A stretch of DNA of 64,000 nt from Cupriavidus sp. Lineage in GTDB: Bacteria > Pseudomonadota > Gammaproteobacteria > Burkholderiales > Burkholderiaceae. The stretch is from the NCBI GenBank assembly GCA_031180665.1, contig JAPSLP010000003.1:62001-126000 (forward strand). Reading direction: 5' to 3'. Below, piece by piece: positions 33,600 to 43,642 of the stretch. The notes below the pieces were generated by a model. That model ran no database searches, was not told the DNA's origin, and worked only from the letters and a program-made list of their open reading frames with translations. The first letter of the stretch is position 1; each line of letters starts with the position of its first letter. The position numbers were made by a program, and so were the translations under genes.

Positions 33600-34550
33600 C
33601 TAGTTGCGCTGGATGCGCGGATCGAACAGCGCCTGCAGCGCGTCGACCGCCACGTTCAACAGCACGAAGAACACGGCCAGCACGAGGATCGTGCCTTGCA
33701 GCAGCGGGAAGTCGCGCTGAAAGATCGCCGAGTTCAGCAGGAAGCCGGTGCCAGGCCAGGCGAACACCGTCTCGATCAGGATCGACCCGCCGAGCAGATA
33801 GCCGAGCTGCAGCCCCATCACCGACAGCGCGGTGGGCGCGACGTTCTTGACCACATGACGGAACACCGCGAGGTCGGACAGGCCACGTGCCTTCAGTCCG
33901 ACGATGAACTCGTTCGACAGGATCTCCGCCACCAGCGCCCGGATGGTGCGCGCGACGATGCCCATCGGGATCACCGACATCGTGATGGCCGGCAGCAGCA
34001 TGTACTGGACGTGCTCCCAGTTCCAGCTCCAGTCGCCCGAGCCGCCCGGCCCCGCGCCGGTCGCCGGCAACCAGCCCAACATCACCGAGAACACGATGGC
34101 CAGCACCATGCCCAGCCAGTAATGCGGCACGCTGACGCCGAACACCGACAGGAACGAGGCCGCCCGGTCGATCGCGGAATCGCGCAAGTAGCCGGCGACG
34201 AAGCCGAACAGGCAGCCGAACGTGAAGCCGATCAGCGTGGCCACCGCCGCCAGCCGGACCGAATTGACGACCGCGGTGGCGACCTCCTGCATCACGGGGC
34301 GGCTGGTAGCGATCGACGTGCCCAGGTCGCCGTGCAGCGCGCGCGTCAGCCAGTGCACGAATTGCTCGATGAACGGCTTGTCGAAGCCGTACAGCGCCGC
34401 AAGCTGCTGGCGCATCTCCTCGGAGGCGTCGGGCGGCAGCACCGACACCAGCGGGTCCCCCGGCGCGATATGCACCAGCGAGAAGCACAGCAGCGCAACC
34501 CCGAGCAGAATGGGCAACGCGTACAGCGCGCGGCGAAGCAGGTAGGACAT
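33600..34550 (-). CDS. Peptide-type ABC transporter permease (DppB-like)
   Basis: The product is a 316-residue inner-membrane permease. I chose the ATG at 34550 because MSYLLRRALYALPILLGVAL is the standard family N-terminus; an in-frame extension to 34679 would overlap the upstream binding-protein gene and adds Arg/Ser-rich non-family sequence. The EAA loop is LKARGLSDLAVFRHVVKNVA and the end is FDPRIQRN, both typical. It lies 34 bp after the substrate-binding protein gene. Confidence 0.92.
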   Translation of the reverse strand: MSYLLRRALYALPILLGVALLCFSLVHIAPGDPLVSVLPPDASEEMRQQLAALYGFDKPFIEQFVHWLTRALHGDLGTSIATSRPVMQEVATAVVNSVRLAAVATLIGFTFGCLFGFVAGYLRDSAIDRAASFLSVFGVSVPHYWLGMVLAIVFSVMLGWLPATGAGPGGSGDWSWNWEHVQYMLLPAITMSVIPMGIVARTIRALVAEILSNEFIVGLKARGLSDLAVFRHVVKNVAPTALSVMGLQLGYLLGGSILIETVFAWPGTGFLLNSAIFQRDFPLLQGTILVLAVFFVLLNVAVDALQALFDPRIQRN

Positions 34551-34584
34551 GATGGCGGGCCCGGGCAGTCGATCGCGTTGGGAA

Positions 34585-36312
34585 TCAGTCCATCGACATC
34601 GTGGCGATGTCGATGAACCAGCTTTGCGGCTGCACCACGCCCTTGACCTTCTTCGAGATCGCGCGCGGGCCGACGTCATGCGCGATCAGCACGAAGGGCG
34701 CTTCCTCGACGATGCGGGCATGCAGCTTCGCCAGCGCACTGTCGCGGCCCTTGTCGTCGAACGAGGTGCGCGCGGTCTCGATCAGCTTGTCGAACTCCGG
34801 ATTGCTGAAGTAGCCCCAGTTGTTCGACACGGGCGGCTGCGTCTTGCTGCTGACGAAGCGCACCATGGCGAAGAACGGGTCCATCGCCGCGAAGCTGACG
34901 TTGATTGCATTGGCGCCGTGGGCGCTCGGGTCCTTGGCGCCGATGCGCCAGTTGGTAAACAGCGTGTTCCATTCGACCACGTCGAAGTCCACGTCGATGA
35001 AGCACTCCTTCAGGTTCTGCTGCACGTATTCGTTCATCGGCAGCGGCTGCATCTGGCCGGAACCCGAGGCGGACACCTGCACCTTGACCTTGACCGGCTT
35101 GGTCGCCGAGTAGCCCGCCTCCTGCATCAGCTTGCGTGCGCCGGCGGGGTCGTACCGGATGTCGAACCTGGGATTGCCCCACCACGGATTGCCGGCTTCG
35201 ACGATGCCCTTGGCCTCGGCCATATAGCCGCCCAGCAGCGTCTTCAGGCCGGACCGGTTCACGCACAGGTTGGCCGCCTGCCGCACGCGCTTGTCCAGCC
35301 ACGGCGAGCCGGGCGCAAACGACAGCTGCCACGGCCACATATGCGGCTGCGCGTTGGCGTAGACCTGGAAGCCGCGGCTCTTGATCTGCGCGATGGCGTC
35401 CGGTGCTGGCGCCTCGATCCAGTCGACCTGCCCGGACAGCAGCGCCGCGGTGCGCGCATTGGCCTCGGGCATCGGCATCATCACGACCTTGTCGATCTTT
35501 GGCACGCGCTTCGCGTCCCAATACTGGGCGTTCTTCACCACCTCGAGGCGCTCGCGCGGCACGAAGCGGCTCATCTTGAAGGGGCCGGTGCCCGCCGCAT
35601 CGGCAGCGAAGGCCACCCACGCCTGCTTGGAGCGCTCGATCGGATCGGTGACCGAGGCCGGCACCGTGGCGAACTTCTTCTCCCATTGCGTTGGCGACGC
35701 CATGAACAGGTTGGTCAGGTTGTACGGCAGGAAGGAGTCGGGCTCGGAGGTGGTCAGCTCCACCGTCAGGTCGTCGATCTTGCGCGCCGACCGCAGCGTC
35801 GGCATGCGCGATGCGGTCACGCCGACCTGGCTCGGATCGAACTGCTTCGCGGTCTTGTCCAGGACCTTGCCGACGTTCCACACCACCGCGTCGGCGTTGA
35901 ACGGCGTGCCGTCATGGAACTTGACGTTGGGGCGCAGCTTGAAGACCCACTTGGTCTTGTCCTTCGCGTCCACCTTCCATTCGGTCGCGAGCCCGGGGAT
36001 CAGCAGGCTCGGACCGTCGCTCCTGGACAGATCCCATTGCGTCAGGCCGTCGTACATCGGAATGCCGCTGAAGCGATTGCCCTCGAAGCCTTGGTCGGGC
36101 TGCCCCAGCGTGCGGGGAATGTCGGCCGCCGTCATGCCGATGCGCAAGACCTTCTCGGCCATCGCAGACCCTGGCAGGGCGAGCAGCGACAGCGCGACCG
36201 CCGTGCCGATGATGCTCAGCCTTTGGCGGGTGGCCGACGCCGAGACGGCAGTGGCGAACGAAGCGGCGGTCGACATCGATGCGAAAGCGCGGGCGAAGCA
36301 GTTCACTGGCAT
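34585..36312 (-). CDS. Extracellular solute-binding protein, family 5 (peptide/opine-type ABC)
   Basis: The product is a 575-residue periplasmic binding protein. The signal peptide is long: hydrophobic core IIGTAVALSLLALPGSAMA, cleavage expected at AMA/EK around residue 52. The mature part has the SBP_bac_5 pattern: YDGLTQWDLS, LIPGLATEWKVD, VFKLRPNVKFHDGTPFNADA and GTGPFKMSRFVPRERLEV. It captures the substrate for the downstream permeases and ATPases. The ligand cannot be predicted, but the operon amidase points to an amide or peptide-like compound. The ATG at 36312 has AGGAG very close upstream; an internal ATG 11 codons later is an alternative. Confidence 0.92.
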   Translation of the reverse strand: MPVNCFARAFASMSTAASFATAVSASATRQRLSIIGTAVALSLLALPGSAMAEKVLRIGMTAADIPRTLGQPDQGFEGNRFSGIPMYDGLTQWDLSRSDGPSLLIPGLATEWKVDAKDKTKWVFKLRPNVKFHDGTPFNADAVVWNVGKVLDKTAKQFDPSQVGVTASRMPTLRSARKIDDLTVELTTSEPDSFLPYNLTNLFMASPTQWEKKFATVPASVTDPIERSKQAWVAFAADAAGTGPFKMSRFVPRERLEVVKNAQYWDAKRVPKIDKVVMMPMPEANARTAALLSGQVDWIEAPAPDAIAQIKSRGFQVYANAQPHMWPWQLSFAPGSPWLDKRVRQAANLCVNRSGLKTLLGGYMAEAKGIVEAGNPWWGNPRFDIRYDPAGARKLMQEAGYSATKPVKVKVQVSASGSGQMQPLPMNEYVQQNLKECFIDVDFDVVEWNTLFTNWRIGAKDPSAHGANAINVSFAAMDPFFAMVRFVSSKTQPPVSNNWGYFSNPEFDKLIETARTSFDDKGRDSALAKLHARIVEEAPFVLIAHDVGPRAISKKVKGVVQPQSWFIDIATMSMD

Positions 36313-36612
36313 GGCTCCTGAGTGGGGAAGGGACGTCGGCACTGCCAAAGCAAGTGATATGCCATCGCAATTCCTGCATCGCCGGAGCGATTGCGCGTAT
36401 CGGCTCGCTCGAAACGCGGCGAGGCCATCGTGGGCACCATCGACGGGCACCATCGGCGGGAGCCGCCGCACCACGATCGGCGGGCCGCGCACCAAAGATG
36501 CGTCGGTGCGGACCGCGCCCGCCGCCTGCAGCCATCGCGCAGTTGCCGCACAATGCCTGCCTGGCCCGCGATGACGGGTCGATACCAACCGGAAGACAGA
36601 AGAGGTTCTTCG
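36313..36612. other. Divergent promoter region between ABC operon and old yellow enzyme
   Basis: This 300-bp gap separates the divergent binding-protein and oxidoreductase starts, so both promoters should lie here. I see no strong palindrome or gene in it. Confidence 0.55.
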
Positions 36613-37728
36613 ATGCCCGCACTCTTTACCCCGCTGCAGATCGGCAACCTGCAGCTCGACAACCGCATCCTGATCGCGCCGATGTGCCAATACTCGGCGG
36701 AGCAGGGCAATGCCACCGACTGGCACCTGATCCATCTCGGCCATCTGGCGCTGTCCGGCGCCGGCATGTTGATTCTCGAAGCGACCGCGGTCTCGCCGCA
36801 GGGGCGCATTACGCCTTACGACCTGGGCTTGTACTCGGACGAGAACGAAGCCGCGCTGGCCCGCGTATTGAAAGCGGTGCGCGCCTATTTGCCGATCAAG
36901 GTCGCGATGCAGATCGCGCATGCGGGCCGCAAGGCGTCGAGCCGCGCGCCCTGGGATGGCGGCGCGCAGATTCGTCCCGACGAGCCTGAGGGCTGGCAGA
37001 CCGAGGCGCCCTCGGCGGTGCCCCATGCGCCGAGCGAGGTCGCGCCGGTCGCGCTGGATCGTGCGGGCCTCGAGCGGGTCAAGCGCGATTTCGTCGAGAC
37101 GGCAAAGCGCGCCGCGCGGCTGGGCATCGATGCGATCGAGATCCATGCCGCGCACGGCTATCTGCTGCATCAGTTCCTGTCTCCGATCGCGAACCATCGC
37201 GACGACGAGTACGGCGGCAGCCTGGAGAACCGGATGCGCTTTCCGCTGGAAGTCTTCGACGCGGTGCGTGCCGCCTTCCCGGCCGACCGTCCCGTATGGG
37301 CGCGCATCTCGGCGACCGACTGGGTGCCGAATGGCTGGGATATCGAGGGCACGGTGGCGATCTCGAAGGAGCTCGCCCGGCGCGGCTGCGCGGCGATCCA
37401 TGTGACCACGGGCGGCGTGTCGCCGCAGCAGGCGATCAAGCTGGGCCCGGGCTATCAGGTTCCCTATGCGCAGCGGGTCAAGGCCGAGGTTGGACTGCCC
37501 ACCATCGCGGTCGGGCTGATCACCGAACCGGAGCAAGCCGAGAGCATCATCGCCAACGGCGAGGCCGACGCCGTGTCGCTGGCGCGGGCGATGCTGTACG
37601 ACCCGCGCTGGCCGTGGCATGCCGCGGCGAAGCTCGGCGCGCAGGTCCAGGCGCCGAAGCAGTACTGGCGTTCGCAGCCGCGCGAGTTCAAGGAGCTGTT
37701 CGCGGGTGCGGCTTTCGGCCAACGTTGA
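36613..37728 (+). CDS. NADH:flavin oxidoreductase, old yellow enzyme family (YqjM/xenobiotic reductase-like)
   Basis: The product is a 371-residue FMN-dependent TIM-barrel ene-reductase that reduces activated C=C bonds or related electrophiles with NAD(P)H. The start FTPLQIGNLQLDNRILIAPM, Cys25 and Tyr27 in APMCQY, the active-site helix EIHAAHGYLLHQFLSP, and the phosphate-binding end EADAVSLARAMLYDP are those of the thermophilic-like (YqjM) class. The class-typical Cys at position 25 tunes FMN potential. It is transcribed away from the ABC operon and followed by a stem-loop. Confidence 0.93.
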   Translation: MPALFTPLQIGNLQLDNRILIAPMCQYSAEQGNATDWHLIHLGHLALSGAGMLILEATAVSPQGRITPYDLGLYSDENEAALARVLKAVRAYLPIKVAMQIAHAGRKASSRAPWDGGAQIRPDEPEGWQTEAPSAVPHAPSEVAPVALDRAGLERVKRDFVETAKRAARLGIDAIEIHAAHGYLLHQFLSPIANHRDDEYGGSLENRMRFPLEVFDAVRAAFPADRPVWARISATDWVPNGWDIEGTVAISKELARRGCAAIHVTTGGVSPQQAIKLGPGYQVPYAQRVKAEVGLPTIAVGLITEPEQAESIIANGEADAVSLARAMLYDPRWPWHAAAKLGAQVQAPKQYWRSQPREFKELFAGAAFGQR

Positions 37729-37745
37729 ATGACACCGATGTCATT
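37728..37745. terminator. Stem-loop at the end of the old yellow enzyme gene
   Basis: AATGACACCGATGTCATT has perfect 7-bp arms around a CCGA loop and begins at the last base of the stop codon; TT follows. The stem is AT-rich for a terminator and could instead be an operator for the permease gene 175 bp downstream. Confidence 0.45.
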
Positions 37746-37919
37746 TTCGACGCGTTTGAAGCGTCCATCCCGTCACGTCGACTGATCGACCGTCGGAGGA
37801 GGTCGCCGCACCCCTAGTCACCCCTTCGGATGTTTCGTATTGTGGACAGGCAGACAAGTCCGCTGCCTTGCAGGCCCATTCCGCAAGCCGATTTCGCTCC
37901 ACCCGTCCGAGGGATAGGG

Positions 37920-39299
37920 ATGACCGATCCGAACCAACCCCGACCGCAAGGCATCCTGTCGGTCTTCGACGCCATCACGATCATGGTGGGCCTCGTCCTC
38001 GGGGTTGGGATCTTTCGCACGCCATCGATCGTCGCGGGCAGCGTCGAGTCCGAGGCGATGTTCATCCTGGTCTGGATCGTCGGCGGCATCATCACCTTCA
38101 TCGGGGCGCTGTGCTATGCCGAACTGTCGGCGGCCCATCCCAACGCCGGCGGCGAATACCACTTCCTGTCGCGTGCCTACGGCCGTTCCACCGCGATGAT
38201 GTTCGGCTGGGCGCGCTGCACCGTCATCCAGACCGGCGCCCTTGCGGCGGTCGCCTTCATGCTGGGCGACTACGTTGCCCAGCTGATGCCAGCCGGTCTG
38301 TTCGGTCCCTTCGACCCCTTCGGCCCCGCCATCTATGCGGCGTTGGCGGTGATCGTGCTGACCGCCGTCAATGTGATCGGCACCATCGAGGGCAAGAACC
38401 TCCAGGTGGTGGTGACCTTCCTGGAGATCGGTGCCATCGGCGCGATCATCCTGTTCGGGCTGTTCGGATCGCCCGAGACCGCGCAACGCGCCGCGCCTTC
38501 GATGCCGCCTGAAACCGCGGCGATCGGCATGGCGATGATCTTCGTGCTGCTGACCTATGGCGGCTGGAACGAGGCGGCTTATCTGACCGGCGAACTGAAG
38601 GACGCGCCGCGCAATATCGCCAAGGTGCTGGCAGGCGGCACAGTCCTGCTGGTGGTGCTGTACACGCTGACCAACCTGGCCTTGCTGTCGATCCTCGGGC
38701 TGGATGGATTGCGCGAATCCGATGCGGTGGCCGCCGACATGATGCGCGTGGTGGCCGGGCCGATCGGCGAGCGCGTGGTCACGGCCGCCATCGTGGTCGC
38801 CGCGATTTCGACGCTGAACGCCACCATCTTCACCGGCTCGCGCGTGTTCTATGCGATGGCGCGCGACATGACCGTCATGCAGTGGGTCGGCATCTGGAAC
38901 GGCCGCGGCAAGACGCCGGCCAACGGTCAGATCGTGCAGGGAATCATCGCGCTGGCGCTGATTGCGGTGGGCGCCATCACGCGCGACGGCTTCAAGGCGA
39001 TGGTGGACTACACCGCGCCGGTGTTCTGGGGCTTCCTGCTGCTGGTCGGCTTGTCGCTGTTCGTGCTGCGCTGGCGCCATCCCGACCGCGCCTTGCCGTA
39101 TCGCGTGCCGCTGTATCCGTTGACCCCGATCATCTTCTGCCTGACCTGCCTGTACATGCTGTATGCCAGCGTGACCTATACCGGGGCCGCGGCGCTGATC
39201 GGCCTCGCCATGCTCGCCGCCGGCGCGCCGATCCTGCTGTTCAAGCGCAAGCAGGTCGAACCCGCGGAAAGCCAGGATGCTTCACCCGACCCCATGTGA
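37920..39299 (+). CDS. APC-superfamily amino acid permease
   Basis: The product is a 459-residue, roughly 12-helix inner-membrane transporter. The APC fold signature is clear at the start (ITIMVGLVLGVGIFRTPSIV, with the unwound GVGIF segment of helix 1). FIGALCYAELSAAHPNAGGEY follows in helix 2, and YGGWNEAAYLTGELKDAPRNI in helix 6. It belongs to the amino acid/polyamine exchanger group; the substrate is undetermined. I chose the ATG at 37920 behind GAGGGATAGGG; the frame is open further upstream but without family sequence. It stands 22 bp before the next gene, with which it probably shares a transcript. Confidence 0.92.
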   Translation: MTDPNQPRPQGILSVFDAITIMVGLVLGVGIFRTPSIVAGSVESEAMFILVWIVGGIITFIGALCYAELSAAHPNAGGEYHFLSRAYGRSTAMMFGWARCTVIQTGALAAVAFMLGDYVAQLMPAGLFGPFDPFGPAIYAALAVIVLTAVNVIGTIEGKNLQVVVTFLEIGAIGAIILFGLFGSPETAQRAAPSMPPETAAIGMAMIFVLLTYGGWNEAAYLTGELKDAPRNIAKVLAGGTVLLVVLYTLTNLALLSILGLDGLRESDAVAADMMRVVAGPIGERVVTAAIVVAAISTLNATIFTGSRVFYAMARDMTVMQWVGIWNGRGKTPANGQIVQGIIALALIAVGAITRDGFKAMVDYTAPVFWGFLLLVGLSLFVLRWRHPDRALPYRVPLYPLTPIIFCLTCLYMLYASVTYTGAAALIGLAMLAAGAPILLFKRKQVEPAESQDASPDPM

Positions 39300-39321
39300 C
39301 CATCAGAACAGGAGAACGTCG

Positions 39322-40164
39322 ATGACGATCTTGCCGAAGTCGTTCGTCGCTGCCGCGCTGCTTGCCGCGGGAGCGGTGGCATTGAGCGGACCCGGATTGG
39401 CGCAGACGGACACGGCGTCCGAAGCCACCTCGGTCTACAAACCCTCGGTCGGCCAATCGGGCAAGGACGTGGTGTGGGTCCCGACCTCGCAGGCGTTGGT
39501 CGATCGCATGCTCGACATGGCCGAGTTGACGCCAAGGGACCATCTCGTCGATCTCGGGTCGGGCGATGGGCGGCTGGTGATCACCGCGGCAAAACGTGGC
39601 GCCAGCGCGCGTGGCATCGAATTCAATCCCGACCTGGTGACCCTGTCGCGCCGGACGGCGCAGGCGGAGGGTGTTGGCAATCGCGCCAGATTCGACCAGG
39701 GCGATATCTTCAAGTCGGACTTCTCGAACGCGACCGTGGTGACGCTGTTCCTGTTGCCGGACCTCAATCTGCGGCTGCGCCCGACCTTGCTGAACATGAA
39801 GCCGGGAACGCGCGTGGTCTCCAATACCTTCACGATGGACGACTGGGAGCCGGACGAGACGGCGCAGGTCACGCAGGGCTGCGCGGGTCACTGCACCGCC
39901 TACAAATGGGTGATTCCCGCCAAGGTGCAGGGCACCTGGCGGATGGGCGACAAGCAGCTGGTGCTGACGCAGAAGTATCAGATGGTCCAAGGGACGCTGC
40001 GCGAGGAAGGCGCCACGACGCCGATCAGCGATGGCCGCATCGCAGGCACGCAGATCTCGTTCGTCGCGGGCGATCAGCGTTATACCGGCGAAATCAATGG
40101 CAGAACCATGCAGGGCACGATCGAAGGGGGAGGGCGCTGGAACGCGACGTTGCTCCGGCCCTGA
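39322..40164 (+). CDS. Exported class I SAM-methyltransferase-fold protein
   Basis: The product is a 280-residue protein. The N-terminus SFVAAALLAAGAVALSGPGL, followed by AQ, is a good Sec signal peptide (cleavage near residue 28). The mature protein has a Rossmann methyltransferase motif I, VDLGSGDGRLV, then an acidic residue in GIEFNPDLV and a post-motif DQGDIF. The last 90 residues form a beta-rich tail. SAM is not normally available in the periplasm, so either the N-terminus anchors the protein facing inward or the fold has another role. GGAGAACGTCG precedes the ATG. Its stop codon abuts the LacI stop on the other strand (TGATCA, zero spacing). Confidence 0.8.
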   Translation: MTILPKSFVAAALLAAGAVALSGPGLAQTDTASEATSVYKPSVGQSGKDVVWVPTSQALVDRMLDMAELTPRDHLVDLGSGDGRLVITAAKRGASARGIEFNPDLVTLSRRTAQAEGVGNRARFDQGDIFKSDFSNATVVTLFLLPDLNLRLRPTLLNMKPGTRVVSNTFTMDDWEPDETAQVTQGCAGHCTAYKWVIPAKVQGTWRMGDKQLVLTQKYQMVQGTLREEGATTPISDGRIAGTQISFVAGDQRYTGEINGRTMQGTIEGGGRWNATLLRP

Positions 40165-41178
40165 TCAGCCGCGCTCTGCCGGCGGCGCGGTGGTTTGACG
40201 CTCCACCAGCGTGACCGGCAGCTCGGTCCTGCCCGGCTCCACGCCGTCCTGCAGCCACGACAGCAGCGCCTGGGCGGCCATGCGGCCCAGCGTTGCGCTT
40301 TCGAGCGCGATCGTGGTCAGCGCCGGTGAGATCTCGGCCGATATCGGCAGGTCGTCGCAGCCCACGATGGAAAGCTGATCGGGCACCTCGATTCCCAATG
40401 CCGTCGCCTCGAACAGGCAGCCGAGCGCCAGCACATCGTTGCCGCAGAAGATGGCGGTCGGCCGGCTGGGCGACGCCTGCAGGATGTGGCGCAGGCCGGC
40501 ACGGCCGCCGGCGAAGCTGTAAGGCTGCTCGCACAGCGCGCCGGCGGGCGGCTTGATCCGCAGCACACGCAGCGTGCTGAGGAAGCCTTCGGTACGCAGG
40601 CGCGCGCGGTCATTGTGCTGGGCGATCCCCGAGATCATGCCGAATTCGCGGTGCCCCAGGTCATACAGATGCCTGGCGGCCAGCGCGCCGATCTCGAAAT
40701 TGTCGAAACCGATGCAGGGATAGTGGTTGGACAGCGACCAGGTCAGGATCGTCTTGATCTCCGACTGCTTGAGCAGCGACAAGGTTTCGGGAGCATGGTC
40801 GGCCCCCACCAGCACCATCGCATCGACGGCACGCTCGGCCAGCGCGCGTACCACGTCGATCTCGGTATCCACATCGTAGTTGTGCGAGCCAAGCAGAAGC
40901 TGATAGCCGCTTGCGGCCAGGACGCTCTGCAAGCCCTGGATCGAGTGCGAAAAGATGGCATTGTCCAGCGTCGGCACCACCGCGGCGACAGTGCGCGAGC
41001 GACCTGACGCCAAGGTCCGCGCGGAGGCATCCGGCACGTAGCCGAGCGCTTCGATGGCACTGCGCACGCGGGCGAGCGTGTTTTCCCGCACCAGCCCGGG
41101 CGAGGAAAGGGCTCGCGACACCGTCGCCATCGATACCCCCGCGAGTCTTGCCACATCCTCCAGCCTCGTTCGCCGCAC
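40165..41178 (-). CDS. LacI-family transcriptional repressor of the adjacent dehydrogenase cluster
   Basis: The product is a 337-residue regulator with a LacI HTH at the very N-terminus (TRLEDVARLAGVSMATVSRA), hinge helix around residues 50-58, and a periplasmic-binding-protein-type ligand domain with the GCDDLPISAEISP block near the end. It is divergent from the HpsN-type gene across 266 bp that contain two AATGAAAGC/GCTTTCATT operators, so it very likely represses that operon and itself until an inducer (perhaps a pathway substrate) binds. It resembles the GntR subgroup of gluconate-type repressors. Confidence 0.93.
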   Translation of the reverse strand: MRRTRLEDVARLAGVSMATVSRALSSPGLVRENTLARVRSAIEALGYVPDASARTLASGRSRTVAAVVPTLDNAIFSHSIQGLQSVLAASGYQLLLGSHNYDVDTEIDVVRALAERAVDAMVLVGADHAPETLSLLKQSEIKTILTWSLSNHYPCIGFDNFEIGALAARHLYDLGHREFGMISGIAQHNDRARLRTEGFLSTLRVLRIKPPAGALCEQPYSFAGGRAGLRHILQASPSRPTAIFCGNDVLALGCLFEATALGIEVPDQLSIVGCDDLPISAEISPALTTIALESATLGRMAAQALLSWLQDGVEPGRTELPVTLVERQTTAPPAERG

Positions 41179-41319
41179 GGTTTTTCGCTCCCAACGTGAT
41201 AGCCCGATTGTCTCCGATCTTTGTGCGCCCCGGTCAACCCGCGCGTCCGCCGCCTCAAGGCTGGCCGCTGCTGCGGGAAAACCCTTCCTTGCGGATTCCC
41301 GGTGCCAGACTATGCTCTG

Positions 41320-42755
<1,436 letters not shown>

Positions 42756-42757
42756 CG

Positions 42758-43549
42758 ATGTCCGCCTTGCATGACGCGGCATCGATTTCGCGGCTTTCTC
42801 CCGTGCTCGATGGCCGGCAGGCGCTGGTGACCGGGGGAAGCTCCGGAATCGGCGAGACGATCGCCACGGCGTTGGGTCGGGCCGGTGCGCGGATCTTGCT
42901 GGCCGCGCGCCGCCAATCGCAACTCGATGCCGCGGCGGGCCGGCTCGATTCGCTCGGGATAGCGGTCGACACGATGGCCTGCGACGTCTCCGATCTCGAC
43001 GCCATCCCGGCCGCCGTCGCGGCCATGCGGCATCGGCACGGCCATATCGATATCCTGGTCAATGCCGCCGGCATGAACCTGCGCGAGCCGTTCGAACAGG
43101 TCACGCCCGCGTCCTGGCGCCTTCAGCTCGATACGCACCTGGGCGCGCCGTTCTTCCTGACGCAGGCGCTGGCGCCCGCGATGTGCGAGGCGGGCTGGGG
43201 ACGCATCCTGAATATCGCGTCGCTGCAGTCGTACCGGGCCTTCGCCGACAGCGCGCCCTACGGTGCCGCCAAGGGTGGCGTCGTGCAGCTGACGCGCGCC
43301 ATCGCCGAGCGGTGGTCCCGGCACGGCATCACCTGCAACGCGATCGGGCCCGGCTTTTTCCCGACCGCCCTGACCGGGCCGGTATTTGCGGACGCGACGC
43401 TGGCGCAGCGCCACGCTGACCGCACCTGCATCGGACGCAATGGCGAACTGGCAGACCTGCAGGGGCTGGCTGCGTTTCTCGCCAGCGATATGGCGGGCTA
43501 TATCACCGGCCAGACCTTCATGGCCGATGGAGGCTACACGGCGAAATAG
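42758..43549 (+). CDS. Short-chain dehydrogenase/reductase (HpsO-like role)
   Basis: The product is a 263-residue classical [11 protein letters not shown] cofactor motif at residues 25-32, NAAG at the strand 4 end, and catalytic Tyr168-x3-Lys172 in YGAAK with an upstream Ser. By position in a cluster with an HpsN-type enzyme and a zinc alcohol dehydrogenase, it could be one of the two stereospecific DHPS 2-dehydrogenases that interconvert enantiomers through the ketone. Sequence alone shows only an NAD(P)-dependent alcohol/ketone oxidoreductase. It is translationally close-coupled to the upstream gene. Confidence 0.85.
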   Translation: MSALHDAASISRLSPVLDGRQALVTGGSSGIGETIATALGRAGARILLAARRQSQLDAAAGRLDSLGIAVDTMACDVSDLDAIPAAVAAMRHRHGHIDILVNAAGMNLREPFEQVTPASWRLQLDTHLGAPFFLTQALAPAMCEAGWGRILNIASLQSYRAFADSAPYGAAKGGVVQLTRAIAERWSRHGITCNAIGPGFFPTALTGPVFADATLAQRHADRTCIGRNGELADLQGLAAFLASDMAGYITGQTFMADGGYTAK

Positions 43550-43642
43550 GCGAGGGCCGGCGCAGACGGCGAACCCGCACGCGGCCTGATCGATACCACG
43601 GCGTCCAATACGCCCATATGACAAGACTCACAGGAGACAGCC

